DNA of 64,000 nucleotides from Lentilactobacillus parafarraginis DSM 18390 = JCM 14109. Its GTDB lineage: Bacteria > Bacillota > Bacilli > Lactobacillales > Lactobacillaceae. This document shows positions 1 through 8,492 of the stretch, piece after piece. The translations under genes and the position numbers were made by a program. Every line of letters begins with the position of its first letter. Within the stretch, counting starts at the first letter, position 1. Under the pieces are notes generated by a model. The model was not told the DNA's origin and searched no databases. It saw only the letters and a program-made list of their open reading frames with translations. The DNA is taken from positions 1 through 64,000 of the forward strand of contig NZ_AZFZ01000004.1 in the NCBI RefSeq assembly GCF_001435895.1, given 5' to 3'.

Positions 1-1
1 T

Positions 2-541
2 AAAGTGTCCAACTTGCAGGGTTCACTTCAAATTATTAATTGGATCGTTGGGCTATTTGTTGATATCTTTCGGTCAATCCCGTTTATTATTTTGATTGTT
101 TTGATACTACCGATCACCATGAAGCTTGCCGGAACGATTATTGGTCCGGGAGCTGCATTACCGTCGCTAATTATTTCGGCATCGCCGTTTTATGCCCGGA
201 TGGTTGAGTCGTACTTTAGAGAAGTCGATGCTGGTGTGATCGAAGCCGCTGAGTCAATGGGGGCTTCGACCTGGGAAGTCATCATGAAGGTCCTGCTTCC
301 GGAAAGTAAACCGGCTCTGATCGCTGGGGCAACCGTCACGACCATTTCGCTGATTGGCTATACCGCTATGGCCGGGGCAATTGGTGCCGGTGGTTTGGGT
401 AATTTAGCTTATCAGGATGGCTTTCAGGCAAGTAACAACACCGTCACCTTAGTGGCAACGGTTATCATCTGTTTGTTTGTGTTTATTGTTCAATTTATTG
501 GGGATTGGTTCGTTAGAATAACTGATAAACGAACACGATAA
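2..541 (+). CDS. metI: Methionine ABC transporter permease (MetI), 5'-truncated by window edge
   Basis: Inner-membrane permease of the MetNIQ importer for D/L-methionine. The reading frame is open to the left edge, and the visible part (about 179 residues) lacks the N-terminal ~40 residues of the ~220-residue family, so the true start lies outside the window. The GTG at base 5 is probably internal. Family-typical features are FRSIPF near the visible start, the ATPase-contacting EAA loop (EAAESMGAS, about residues 78-86) and the GAGGLG segment near the C-terminus. Several hydrophobic helices are visible. It lies 19 bp upstream of metQ, so the two are almost certainly co-transcribed, presumably after metN outside the window. 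Identification is strong because of the paired MetQ. Confidence 0.9.
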   Translation, partial: KVSNLQGSLQIINWIVGLFVDIFRSIPFIILIVLILPITMKLAGTIIGPGAALPSLIISASPFYARMVESYFREVDAGVIEAAESMGASTWEVIMKVLLPESKPALIAGATVTTISLIGYTAMAGAIGAGGLGNLAYQDGFQASNNTVTLVATVIICLFVFIVQFIGDWFVRITDKRTR

Positions 542-560
542 TTTATTTGGAGGGTTTCGC

Positions 561-1391
561 ATGAAGAAGAAATTACTCAGCATCGTTGCGGTCTTATTCA
601 CAGCATTTTTATTAGTCGGCTGCTCGTCATCATCTAACAGTTCGAAGAAGATGACCACGATTAAAATTGGGGCATCGGCAGTCCCCCATGCTCAAATTTT
701 ACGGCACGTCGCCCCGGAGCTCAAAAAGCAGGGCGTTAACTTAAAGATCACGGTTTTCCAAGATTATGTCATGCCTAATAAGGCGTTGGCTAACGGTGAA
801 TTGGATGCCAACTACTTCCAGCACATTCCGTTTTTGGAACAGTGGAATCGGCAAAATCACGGCACACTTGTAAATGCTGGTGGCGTGCACATTGAACCAA
901 TTGCTGTCTTTTCGAAGAAGGTTAAAAAACTTCAGGATCTTAAAAAAGGGGCAACCATCATTGTCAGCAGCAACACCCCAGATTATGGGAGAATTTTGAC
1001 ACTGTTTAGAGACGCTGGCCTCATTACTATTAAGAAGGGGGTTAAGATTACCCAAGCTAACTTCAGTGATATCGCGTCAAACCCACGGCATCTAAAGTTC
1101 AAGCACAGTTACGAACCGAAATTGCTGCCAACCATCTATAAAAATGGTGAAGGCGATGCCGTTGTGATTAACGCCAACTACGCTGTTGGGGCTGGCCTTG
1201 ATCCGCGGACCCAAGCGATTGCGGTTGAAAAGCGGGATACCCCATATGTGAACATCATTGCCACTCGTAAGCAGGATAAGAACAAGCCGGCAATTAAGAA
1301 ACTTGTGAAAGTTTTGCAGTCGACAAAGACTCAGAAGTGGATTTATCATCACTATAAAGGGGCCGTTCTTCCCGAAAAGAATGTTAAGTAA
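561..1391 (+). CDS. metQ: Methionine-binding lipoprotein MetQ
   Basis: Extracellular substrate-binding lipoprotein of the methionine importer, 276 residues, the family's normal length. The N-terminus is a lipoprotein signal: KKK, a hydrophobic run, and lipobox LVGC with the lipidated Cys at residue 21, followed by a Ser-rich linker. The mature part begins IKIGASAVPHAQIL and contains FQDYVMPNKAL and DANYFQH, typical of the NlpA/MetQ family. The start is fixed by GGAGGG at about 549-554. It follows metI by 19 bp and ends just before a terminator, so it is the last gene of the operon. Methionine itself is the family's usual ligand; close paralogues can prefer D-Met or dipeptides, and the sequence alone does not separate these. 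Confidence 0.92.
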   Translation: MKKKLLSIVAVLFTAFLLVGCSSSSNSSKKMTTIKIGASAVPHAQILRHVAPELKKQGVNLKITVFQDYVMPNKALANGELDANYFQHIPFLEQWNRQNHGTLVNAGGVHIEPIAVFSKKVKKLQDLKKGATIIVSSNTPDYGRILTLFRDAGLITIKKGVKITQANFSDIASNPRHLKFKHSYEPKLLPTIYKNGEGDAVVINANYAVGAGLDPRTQAIAVEKRDTPYVNIIATRKQDKNKPAIKKLVKVLQSTKTQKWIYHHYKGAVLPEKNVK

Positions 1392-1407
1392 ATCCTATTA
1401 AATTAAG

Positions 1408-1470
1408 AACTTCCGCTTTATACTAAGGGTAACGGTTAACGTGACGCTTGGTATAAGGGGGAAGTTTTTT
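1408..1470 (+). terminator. Terminator of met operon, overlapping the next gene's ribosome binding site
   Basis: A 20-bp imperfect stem pairs 1408-1427 with 1447-1466 (one mismatch position and a few G-U pairs), followed by TTTTTT at 1465-1470. The 3' arm contains GGGGGAAG, which is the only good ribosome binding site for the TTG start at 1469. A -10-like TATACT lies inside the 5' arm at 1419-1424. The hairpin can therefore both end metQ transcription and hide the ribosome binding site of any read-through transcript. Confidence 0.8.
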
Positions 1471-2338
1471 GGAAGAAAAAAATGTATTTCATGTTAATGG
1501 CTACATCGGATTAGTGATCGCCCTGGCACTTTTGATTTGCGGGGGGTATCTTCTCTGGATCGGCAGTCAGACAAGCGCAATGAGTTGGATTATTTTTGGG
1601 GCAATTATTATTATCCTCGACCTGCTATTTGCCAGTTCATTGACCATTATTCAGCCGAACGAGGCCAAAGTCATGACCTTCTTCGGAAACTATATTGGCA
1701 CCATTCGGACGCCGGGTCTATTTATGACGGTGCCCCTTACTAGCAAGCAAACGATTTCGTTGCGGGTGCGGAACTTTAATAGTCAGATTATCAAGGTAAA
1801 TGACTCAAAGGGAAACCCGGTGGAAATTGCCGCGGTCATCGTGTACAAAGTCATTGATTCGGCCAAGGCTATTTTCAACGTTGAGGACTACGAACAATTT
1901 GTTGAGATCCAAAGTGAGTCGGCAATTCGCCACATTGCCAGTCAGTATCCCTATGACAGCTTTGATGAGAAGACTGACACGTTGACGCTTCGAGGGAATT
2001 CAACCGAGGTTTCTGAAGCGTTAAAGGCTGAATTGCAGGAGCGGTTAAAAGTTGCTGGGCTGACGATCATGGAAACTCGCCTAACCCATTTGGCTTATGC
2101 TACTGAGATTGCCAGCGCAATGCTTCAACGTCAGCAAGCGACGGCGATTCTGTCAGCCAGAAAAATTATTGTTCAGGGAGCCGTTGAGATATCTAAAGAA
2201 GCTGTTCAGCAGCTTCAAAAGGATATTAGCATTGAAATTCCCGATGAAAAGAAGATTCAAATGATTAATAACGTACTCGTTTCAATTATTACCGAGCGGG
2301 GGACGCAAAACGTGATTAATACGGATACGCTGAACTAG
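1469..2338 (+). CDS. SPFH/band-7 domain membrane protein
   Basis: A 289-residue slipin/stomatin-type protein. Two N-terminal hydrophobic helices (about residues 11-31 and 36-58) anchor it. The SPFH domain follows, recognisable from IIQPNEAKVMTFFGNYIGT and GLFMTVPLT, then VEIAAVIVYKV and the ALKAELQERLKVAGLTI stretch. A short helical C-terminal part follows (IASAMLQRQQATAILSARK), as in scaffold proteins of membrane microdomains. The TTG start at 1469 is chosen because GGGGGAAG lies 5 bp upstream; no ATG is better placed. It is monocistronic, between the met terminator and its own terminator at 2396. Partners and cellular role are unknown; a membrane-organising or stress function is the family inference. 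Confidence 0.82.
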   Translation: MEEKNVFHVNGYIGLVIALALLICGGYLLWIGSQTSAMSWIIFGAIIIILDLLFASSLTIIQPNEAKVMTFFGNYIGTIRTPGLFMTVPLTSKQTISLRVRNFNSQIIKVNDSKGNPVEIAAVIVYKVIDSAKAIFNVEDYEQFVEIQSESAIRHIASQYPYDSFDEKTDTLTLRGNSTEVSEALKAELQERLKVAGLTIMETRLTHLAYATEIASAMLQRQQATAILSARKIIVQGAVEISKEAVQQLQKDISIEIPDEKKIQMINNVLVSIITERGTQNVINTDTLN

Positions 2339-2395
2339 CCTGATGAAGGGCTCAGCGATGGGTCATCCAACTTAATCCAGATGTCAATAAACCAA

Positions 2396-2430
2396 ACGCC
2401 AATTCCAAGTAAGGGATTGGCGTCTTTTTG
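2396..2430 (+). terminator. Rho-independent terminator after SPFH gene
   Basis: Stem ACGCCAATTCC (2396-2406) pairs with GGGATTGGCGT (2413-2423) around a 6-nt loop, followed by CTTTTTG. Confidence 0.88.
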
Positions 2431-2478
2431 TGCGCGCCTTTGGCCTAAATTTGGCTTGCAATTTATGCCAGTTTTTGA

Positions 2479-2507
2479 TTGACAATTTGGTTGGTTGCAT
2501 ATATAGT
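2479..2507 (+). promoter_or_regulatory. Sigma-A promoter of the ABC transporter operon
   Basis: The -35 is TTGACA (2479-2484), followed by a 17-bp spacer and -10 TATAGT (2502-2507). The first ATG with AGGAGG is at 2545, giving a leader of about 30 nt. TTGGTT (2487-2492) and AACCAA (2525-2530) form a widely spaced inverted pair across the start region that could be an operator, but this is weak. Confidence 0.8.
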
Positions 2508-2544
2508 TAGTCACATAAGTAATGAACCAATACAGGAGGACACT

Positions 2545-3297
2545 ATGACTGAAGAAATCGTTAAAACACAAAATTTGAGAAAAATCTATGACCAACATTC
2601 CGAGAAGCCGTACGAAGCCTTGAAGGGTATCAGCTTTACCGTTGACAAGGGCGATTTCGTTGGGATCATGGGTGCTTCCGGATCCGGGAAGACCACGTTG
2701 TTGAATATTCTGGCAACGCTTGATAAGCCAACCAGTGGCACCGTTGAAATTGATGGCAATGATGTGACTGACCTAACGCCCAACCAGATGTCGGATTTTC
2801 GCTCTAAAAAACTTGGTTTTATTTTCCAAGACTTTAATTTACTAGAAACCTTGACCGCTTCTGAAAATATCGCCCTGCCATTGTCTCTTCAAAATACGCA
2901 ATCGAGTACCATTGAGCCCCGAGTTCAACAGGCGGCGGCGACCCTCGGAATCGCGGATTTATTAAGTAAGTACCCAACGCAATTATCAGGGGGCCAAAAG
3001 CAGCGGGTTGCCGCTGCTCGGGCATTAGTTTCCAATCCTTCGATTATTTTTGGTGATGAACCAACCGGGGCGCTTGATTCAACGAACGCCCGGGAGCTCT
3101 TAGAGACGCTTACCCATATCAATGAGCAAGGTGTTTCGGTGCTGCTGGTAACCCATGACCCGTTCTCAGCCAGCTTCTGTAAACGAATTATGTTTATTAA
3201 GGATGGCAAAATCGGTGATGAAATTCAAGCTGGTAATCGAAGCCGAAACGAGTTCTATCAGGAAATCCTTGAAAAATTAGGAACCTTTGAACAGTAA
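2545..3297 (+). CDS. BceA-type antimicrobial-peptide ABC transporter ATP-binding protein
   Basis: ATPase subunit (250 residues) of a BceAB/MacB-like transporter. Walker A is GASGSGKTT, the Q-loop is FQDFNLL, the signature is LSGGQKQR, Walker B is IIFGDEPTGALD and the switch His is in VTHDP. The start at 2545 is set by AGGAGG at 2534-2539; an upstream in-frame extension would run through the promoter. It is followed 25 bp later by the matching FtsX-type permease. Such pairs resist or sense cell-wall-active peptides such as bacitracin-type compounds. Unlike the classic arrangement, no BceRS two-component system is adjacent. The specific substrate cannot be read from the sequence. Confidence 0.88.
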   Translation: MTEEIVKTQNLRKIYDQHSEKPYEALKGISFTVDKGDFVGIMGASGSGKTTLLNILATLDKPTSGTVEIDGNDVTDLTPNQMSDFRSKKLGFIFQDFNLLETLTASENIALPLSLQNTQSSTIEPRVQQAAATLGIADLLSKYPTQLSGGQKQRVAAARALVSNPSIIFGDEPTGALDSTNARELLETLTHINEQGVSVLLVTHDPFSASFCKRIMFIKDGKIGDEIQAGNRSRNEFYQEILEKLGTFEQ

Positions 3298-3322
3298 TCA
3301 CAGCGTTAAAAGGAGAGAGATT

Positions 3323-5143
3323 ATGTTATTCAAGATTTCATTGTCGGGGGTCAAAGCCCGTTGGAAAGATTACCTGGTTTTATTTTCTGGGATGATCATG
3401 GCCTCAGCCATTTTTTACATGTTTGAAGCCATCGCCCTCAATAACAAGTTTGTGTTATCGACGACGGTTGGCCAAAATGCCAAGGCGGTGTTTGTCTTTG
3501 GCTCAATTTTATTAGTCATGATTACCCTTGTGTACGTGTTCTACGCCAATAATTTTTTGATGAGCATGCGAAAACATGATTATGGCTTGTTCATGATGCT
3601 GGGTGCTAAATCAAAGAAGATTAGTTCTCTAATAACGTTGGAAACACTGGTTGTCGGGCTCATTTCAACGGTTGTCGGGACGATTGTGGGGGTCGGCCTG
3701 ACACAGCTTGTGAGTGGGGTCCTGGTCAATTCCTTGGCAATTCCGCTGAAGTACTTCACGCCATTTTATCTGCCGGCCGTGTGGACAACGCTGTTGCTAT
3801 TCATGGTATTATTCGTGATCGCGGGCTTTATGAACGCACGCACGTTCATCAAGACGCCTGCGCTTCAGCTTCTCCGTTCTGAAAGTCTGAGCGATTGGAA
3901 GCAACCGAAGACCAGCCGATTAGTTATTCAAGCAATTCTGGGAATCGTGTTATTAGCTGTTGGCTACTACGCCATGTATGATATTCGGCATTTATTAGTT
4001 ACGGCGATCCCAATTGGACTTATTACCATTGTATTTGGAACCTATTTTGTTTTCAATTCGTTCTTTGTCATGCTGCTCCAGTGGCTGCAAAGATCGTCAT
4101 TCAACCAGAAGGGAATCAATAGCTTTACGATTGCTCAGCTGAAGTTTCGAATTTCAGATTACACAAAAATTTTATCGGTTGTGTCCTTGCTGTTCGCACT
4201 GGCTCTAGGCGCAATTACGGTTGGTGTTGGTTTTCAAAACGATATCCCTGAACTGGCCAACGGGTCAAACGCTTACGCCATTGTGAACACGAATCCGTCA
4301 TCTAAAATGACTAAATTGATTGATCAAGTTGACGGCAAAACCGTTTCAAATTATCAACAAAAGATTGCTGGCAAAACGGTTTATTATCGAATTGATCAGT
4401 TTAAAGAAAAGCCCATTTTTTACTCATCCTTTGTCATGAAGGGAAAGGATGCCGGAACTGCTAAGGTTGAAAAGAGTTCAACCACCCAGCTGGCCAACCC
4501 TAATTCCGAAGCTAACCGGCAGTTTAAGATGCTTCAGAACCCGACGATTCAAGGACTTAGAGTTCGATTTGTGAGTGATGCCACATTTAATCAGCTTGGC
4601 CAGTCAACCAATCAATTACAATTAGTTCGGGTACACGATTTGAACGGTCAGTACCACGCCCTTAAAGCTGTTCATGCCCAACAGAAGGCTGAAATGGGCG
4701 CCCAAGCAGAAGCCCTTGGCGAATCTTTCATCACATATACGACAATGAAGAGCATGTTTGCCAGCATGGAATTCATGGGTATCTTTTTAGGAATTGCCTT
4801 TCTGGCCATGCTTGCCAGCTGCTTGATGTTTAAGATCCTTAGTGGTGCTGACAGCGACAAGATTCGTTTTGAAATGCTTAATAAAATTGGCACAAGAAAA
4901 CAGACTCTGCGAAAATCCATCCGCCTTCAAATCTTGGGATTATTCGGATTACCAGCCATCTTAGGCCTGATTGACGTTGCTTTTGGCCTGCAAATGTTCA
5001 TCCGTTCGGGGTTGCTGTACCATGCCTATGGCACATTTGCCTATTCCGCAATTGGATTTGTCGTGTTATATTTGATTTACTTTGGGATTACGGTTTTGAT
5101 TTATCAAAAAATTGTTATTCCCGAAACAAGTACCGAGAAATAA
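3323..5143 (+). CDS. BceB-type ABC transporter permease (FtsX family)
   Basis: A 606-residue membrane protein with an N-terminal helix, two groups of hydrophobic helices, and a large polar stretch (about residues 310-490) before the last three helices. This matches the BceB layout, where the extracellular domain binds the peptide or its lipid II-cycle target. FMMLGAKSKKISSLI is the typical FtsX cytoplasmic turn. The start is ATG 3323, with AGGAGAG at 3311-3317; the TTG 36 bp upstream overlaps bceA and lacks a ribosome binding site. It lies directly after its ATPase and 26 bp before a GntR regulator gene, which suggests a common transcript. Confidence 0.86.
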   Translation: MLFKISLSGVKARWKDYLVLFSGMIMASAIFYMFEAIALNNKFVLSTTVGQNAKAVFVFGSILLVMITLVYVFYANNFLMSMRKHDYGLFMMLGAKSKKISSLITLETLVVGLISTVVGTIVGVGLTQLVSGVLVNSLAIPLKYFTPFYLPAVWTTLLLFMVLFVIAGFMNARTFIKTPALQLLRSESLSDWKQPKTSRLVIQAILGIVLLAVGYYAMYDIRHLLVTAIPIGLITIVFGTYFVFNSFFVMLLQWLQRSSFNQKGINSFTIAQLKFRISDYTKILSVVSLLFALALGAITVGVGFQNDIPELANGSNAYAIVNTNPSSKMTKLIDQVDGKTVSNYQQKIAGKTVYYRIDQFKEKPIFYSSFVMKGKDAGTAKVEKSSTTQLANPNSEANRQFKMLQNPTIQGLRVRFVSDATFNQLGQSTNQLQLVRVHDLNGQYHALKAVHAQQKAEMGAQAEALGESFITYTTMKSMFASMEFMGIFLGIAFLAMLASCLMFKILSGADSDKIRFEMLNKIGTRKQTLRKSIRLQILGLFGLPAILGLIDVAFGLQMFIRSGLLYHAYGTFAYSAIGFVVLYLIYFGITVLIYQKIVIPETSTEK

Positions 5144-5169
5144 TGACGAGAATGGTGGCGTGGTGATTT

Positions 5170-5538
5170 ATGCAATTTCAATTTAACAGTTCTGAGCCAA
5201 TTTACCGCCAAATCGCCGAGCAAATTGAAGATGCAATTGCTTCAAACGGGTTCGAAGAGGGCACCCAGATTCCGTCAACCAACGAAATTTCCAAAGAATT
5301 TCACATTAATCCGGCAACCGTCCTAAAGGGCATGAATATCGTTTCTGCCAAGAATTTGATTGAAAAGCGGCGGGGATTAGGAATGTTTGTGGCGCCGGGA
5401 GCGCGTGAACGGATTCTGAATGAAAAACGGGATCACTTTTTTGAACAATTTGTTGTTGGCTTGGTTAAAGAAGCCCGCAATTTAAATATTTCTGAAGCAG
5501 AATTACTGGAATTGATAAAGCGAGGTTACGAGCGATGA
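5170..5538 (+). CDS. GntR-family transcriptional regulator, YtrA subfamily
   Basis: A short GntR protein of 122 residues with an N-terminal winged helix (PIYRQIAEQIEDAIASNGF, then IPSTNEISKEFHINPATV and the wing around EKRRGLGMFV) and only a ~45-residue helical tail in place of a ligand domain. That layout defines the YtrA subfamily, which is nearly always encoded beside ABC transporters and represses them until cell-wall stress. Here it overlaps the next ABC ATPase gene by 4 bp (ATGA). It probably represses this operon. The effector is unknown, and only a weak inverted pair is visible as a possible operator at the 2479 promoter. No strong AGGAGG precedes the ATG. Confidence 0.9.
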   Translation: MQFQFNSSEPIYRQIAEQIEDAIASNGFEEGTQIPSTNEISKEFHINPATVLKGMNIVSAKNLIEKRRGLGMFVAPGARERILNEKRDHFFEQFVVGLVKEARNLNISEAELLELIKRGYER

Positions 5539-6413
5539 GTATGTTGGAGGTCAGTCATGTATCAAAATCATTTGGGTCAAAAAATGTCCTTCAAGATGTC
5601 ACGATCACGTTTGACGAAGGTAAAATCTACGGTCTCCTGGGTCGTAACGGGGCGGGGAAAAGTACCTTACTGAACATTATGACGAACCGCACGTTTGCCG
5701 ATAGTGGCGAAGTCAAGATTGACTCTGAAAACATCAATGATAATGATGCCAAATTAGGGCTCATGTTTTTAATGAGTGAAGTCAATCTGTATTCAAACGG
5801 CAGCACCCTTGACCAAATTATTGCGGATACCGAGATGATGTATGGTAGTTTTGACCATCAATTGGCAAAGCGGTTGGCAACCAAGTTTGAACTTGATATG
5901 GCAACTAAGTTCGGTAAATTATCGACCGGTTATAACTCAATTTTTAAACTCATATTGGCCCTCTGCGTGCCGGTGAAGTTTGTTTTACTGGATGAACCGG
6001 TTCTTGGGCTGGACGCTAATCATCGAGAAATGTTTTACTCCGAACTCATCGATTCGTTTACAAACAATCCGCGGACATTTATCATTTCAACGCATCTCAT
6101 TGAAGAAGTTGCCAACCTCATTAGCGACGTGATTGTCTTGGACGAAGGTCGAATTATGCTGGACCAACCCGTCGAAGAAGTGCTGGCCAAAACCCATTCG
6201 GTGGTCGGCCCCCAACGGGATGTTGACGCTTATACAAAGGGGCTGAATGTCATTGGCCACGATGATATGGGCAACATTCGGGTAAATTACGTTTACGGAG
6301 AATTAGATGATCGGCGACTGCCAGATACGGTCCAACTGTCGAATTTTGATTTGCAAAAGCTCTTCATTTTTCTGACGAATCAGTTTGAAGGGAGTCGGCA
6401 TTATGAAAACTAA
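5535..6413 (+). CDS. ABC transporter ATP-binding protein (YtrB-like)
   Basis: ATPase of 292 residues. Walker A is GRNGAGKST (about residues 37-45) and Walker B is FVLLDEPVLGLD. The signature is the degenerate LSTGYNS in place of LSGGQ, typical of the ATPases paired with YtrA regulators. A C-terminal extension of about 80 residues follows the nucleotide domain. It starts in a 4-bp ATGA overlap with the regulator; ATG 5541 is an alternative start two codons downstream. It overlaps the permease gene behind it. Function in export or sensing during envelope stress is inferred from context only. Confidence 0.86.
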   Translation: MSMLEVSHVSKSFGSKNVLQDVTITFDEGKIYGLLGRNGAGKSTLLNIMTNRTFADSGEVKIDSENINDNDAKLGLMFLMSEVNLYSNGSTLDQIIADTEMMYGSFDHQLAKRLATKFELDMATKFGKLSTGYNSIFKLILALCVPVKFVLLDEPVLGLDANHREMFYSELIDSFTNNPRTFIISTHLIEEVANLISDVIVLDEGRIMLDQPVEEVLAKTHSVVGPQRDVDAYTKGLNVIGHDDMGNIRVNYVYGELDDRRLPDTVQLSNFDLQKLFIFLTNQFEGSRHYEN

Positions 6414-7176
6414 GCAGGTCACGAAGTATCTTTTCAGAAGACAGATTATTATTCTCGGCGAAATGTATTTAGTCACCTTTGTGACCATTTACCTATTACC
6501 ATTTCTCTTATCGCTAATAACCGGAACGTTGGGCAGCTACTCGTTTACCAATATTCTTAAGAATTCGCCAATTAGTGGGTTCTTTGGGTTCTTTATGTTT
6601 GTGCTGGCAGCGTTATCGTACGAAAACTTTAAATTTCTCATCCAAAACGGCATTTCGCGCACGACATTTTTTGAAGCTCAAATTTCAGTTTATGGCATAT
6701 TTGTCTTGATCGGCAATTCAGTTAACCTGCTGTATAACTACGCGATCTATGTGCCAATGACCCACCGAATGAGTTTTAACTTATTTATGAGTGGTTATCG
6801 GTACTTCTTCTCAAACGGCGGGGTAACCGTTTTGATGAACTTTATTTTCAGTGCGCTGATATTGGCGATGTTTACTTTAATGGGCATGACAATTGGCAGC
6901 TTTCTGTCCTTATTTTCAAAAACAATGCAGCGCGTTCTTTTGGTGGCGGTCCCCATTGTGGGCGGCGTTACCCTGATGTATGTGGTGGGCGCGATTAGTA
7001 ACGCTGCCTTTCGCTACACCTGGATAGAGAATTTTACCAAGTTCATTTTAGGATACACCAGTCAATCAGGGGTCTATAATCCATTCCCAGTGATGGTGAC
7101 CATGTTTATTTTGAGCGCCGTGATGCTATTCATTGTAAAATATCTGTTTTCCAAAAAGCAACTTAAACGCGAGTAG
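6403..7176 (+). CDS. ABC transporter permease partner of the YtrB-like ATPase
   Basis: Integral membrane protein of 257 residues with about six hydrophobic helices (roughly residues 18-40, 52-74, 96-118, 148-175, 185-207 and 230-250) and no recognised enzymatic motif. The start at 6403 overlaps the ATPase stop by 11 bp, with GAAGGGAG just upstream; this tight coupling and its size identify it as the permease of that ATPase. It is the last gene of the five-gene cluster, followed by a terminator at 7187. Confidence 0.78.
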   Translation: MKTKQVTKYLFRRQIIILGEMYLVTFVTIYLLPFLLSLITGTLGSYSFTNILKNSPISGFFGFFMFVLAALSYENFKFLIQNGISRTTFFEAQISVYGIFVLIGNSVNLLYNYAIYVPMTHRMSFNLFMSGYRYFFSNGGVTVLMNFIFSALILAMFTLMGMTIGSFLSLFSKTMQRVLLVAVPIVGGVTLMYVVGAISNAAFRYTWIENFTKFILGYTSQSGVYNPFPVMVTMFILSAVMLFIVKYLFSKKQLKRE

Positions 7177-7186
7177 GTTCGTCAAC

Positions 7187-7226
7187 AAAAGCCCGAAGCT
7201 GGTTTGTCCCGGTTTCGGACTTTTCA
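7187..7226 (+). terminator. Terminator of the five-gene ABC operon
   Basis: AAAAGCCCGAAGC (7187-7199) pairs with GTTTCGGACTTTT (7212-7224), including G-U pairs, with a short T-run at the end of the 3' arm. Confidence 0.75.
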
Positions 7227-7299
7227 TGTCAATTTGGATGATATTATGATGGCAAATATCAATTTGGTTGCTAAAAATATTTATTATCTGACGCTTTGA

Positions 7300-7308
7300 T
7301 GTTATACT
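7300..7308 (+). promoter_or_regulatory. Extended -10 promoter of ddl
   Basis: TGTTATACT is an extended -10 (TG at 7300-7301, TATACT at 7303-7308) with no good -35. It lies about 38 bp before the ddl ATG. Confidence 0.6.
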
Positions 7309-7345
7309 TAAGTTTCTGAAATATATACGAATAGGATGGGAAATC

Positions 7346-8476
7346 ATGGAAAATCATAAAAAAGTTCATGTTGGCCTAATATTTGGTGGGAATTCTTCGG
7401 AACACGACGTGTCGAAGCGTTCTGCTCACAATATTTTTGATGCAATGGATAAGGATAAGTATGACGTTAGCTTATTTTTAGTGACAAAAGACGGCTATTT
7501 CTTAGGCACAAAAGCATCAACTCGGGTTTTTGACGGCGAACCCGAAGATGATGTTGCGCGCCAGGAAATTGCCAAGCTTGATAAGGCTAATCCACTCGCA
7601 CCCGTTCTCAATTTAGGGGAGGATGCGAATATTGACGTCTTTTTCCCAATCATTCACGGGAATTTAGGCGAAGACGGCACGATTCAAGGGCTTCTGCGAC
7701 TGCTCGGTAAACCATACGTTGGCAGCGGGGTACTCGGATCCGCAATGTCGTTTGACAAGGACATTACCAAGAAGATTTTGAAGCTGGCTGGGGTTGCCAC
7801 AACCCGCTATGAACTTCTGACGCCGTTAACGGTTGAACGGTATAGCTATCAATCACTAAGCGAAGAACTTGGCAGCACATTATTCGTGAAGCCTGCAAAT
7901 CAGGGCTCCTCGGTCGGTATTCACAAGGTTGAAAATGCCGAGGAATACAGCGAAGCCATTCGGGACGCGTTCCGGTATGACAGTAAGGTGTTGGTAGAAG
8001 AAGCGATTGAGGGGCCGGAAGAATTGGAAATTTCGGTTTTGGGCAATAACCATCCAATTGCCTCTAAGGTTGGGGCAATCAAAGTCCCGGCAACGGATGC
8101 TTTTTACACTTACGACAATAAATTTGTAGACGCCAGCCAAGTTAAATTTGATGTTCCCGTTGACATTTCTGAGGATCTCGCTCAGAAATTAACTAAGATG
8201 GCCCTGGATTCGTATCGCGCCCTTGGGTTAAAGGGAATGGCGAGAATTGACTTCTTGGTGTCACAAGCGGAAACGCCTTATGTGAGTGAGGTCAATACGC
8301 TGCCTGGGTTTACCAATATTAGTTTATACCCGCAGCTTTTCGCAGCGTCCGGTATTTCATACAGCGATCTGATTGACCGCTTGATTTTGCTGGCCAACGA
8401 AGAGCATGAGCGCCAGTCAAAGATTTTGTATGACTTCAAACCGTTGCCACCAAAGGACCAAAATGTTAACAATTAA
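7346..8476 (+). CDS. ddl: D-alanine--D-alanine/D-lactate ligase
   Basis: ATP-grasp ligase of 376 residues that makes the terminal dipeptide or depsipeptide of peptidoglycan precursors. N-terminal motif GLIFGGNSSEHDVS, ATP-grasp elements FVKPANQGSSVGIHKV and EAIEGPEELEISVLG, and C-terminal MARIDFLV and EVNTLPGFT are all present. In the omega loop, FYTYDNKF places Phe260 where D-Ala-D-Ala ligases have Tyr (Tyr216 of E. coli DdlB). Phe here is the established mark of ligases that prefer D-lactate, as in Leuconostoc mesenteroides and many lactobacilli, and goes with intrinsic vancomycin resistance. The start is supported by GGATGGG upstream. It is probably monocistronic. Confidence 0.95.
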   Translation: MENHKKVHVGLIFGGNSSEHDVSKRSAHNIFDAMDKDKYDVSLFLVTKDGYFLGTKASTRVFDGEPEDDVARQEIAKLDKANPLAPVLNLGEDANIDVFFPIIHGNLGEDGTIQGLLRLLGKPYVGSGVLGSAMSFDKDITKKILKLAGVATTRYELLTPLTVERYSYQSLSEELGSTLFVKPANQGSSVGIHKVENAEEYSEAIRDAFRYDSKVLVEEAIEGPEELEISVLGNNHPIASKVGAIKVPATDAFYTYDNKFVDASQVKFDVPVDISEDLAQKLTKMALDSYRALGLKGMARIDFLVSQAETPYVSEVNTLPGFTNISLYPQLFAASGISYSDLIDRLILLANEEHERQSKILYDFKPLPPKDQNVNN

Positions 8477-8492
8477 GTACCGTTAAATAATG

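Noticed and set aside
2487-2530. TTGGTT/AACCAA pair as the GntR operator
   Set aside because: Six-base arms 32 bp apart are too weak to call without a known YtrA-type consensus match; mentioned only in the promoter entry.
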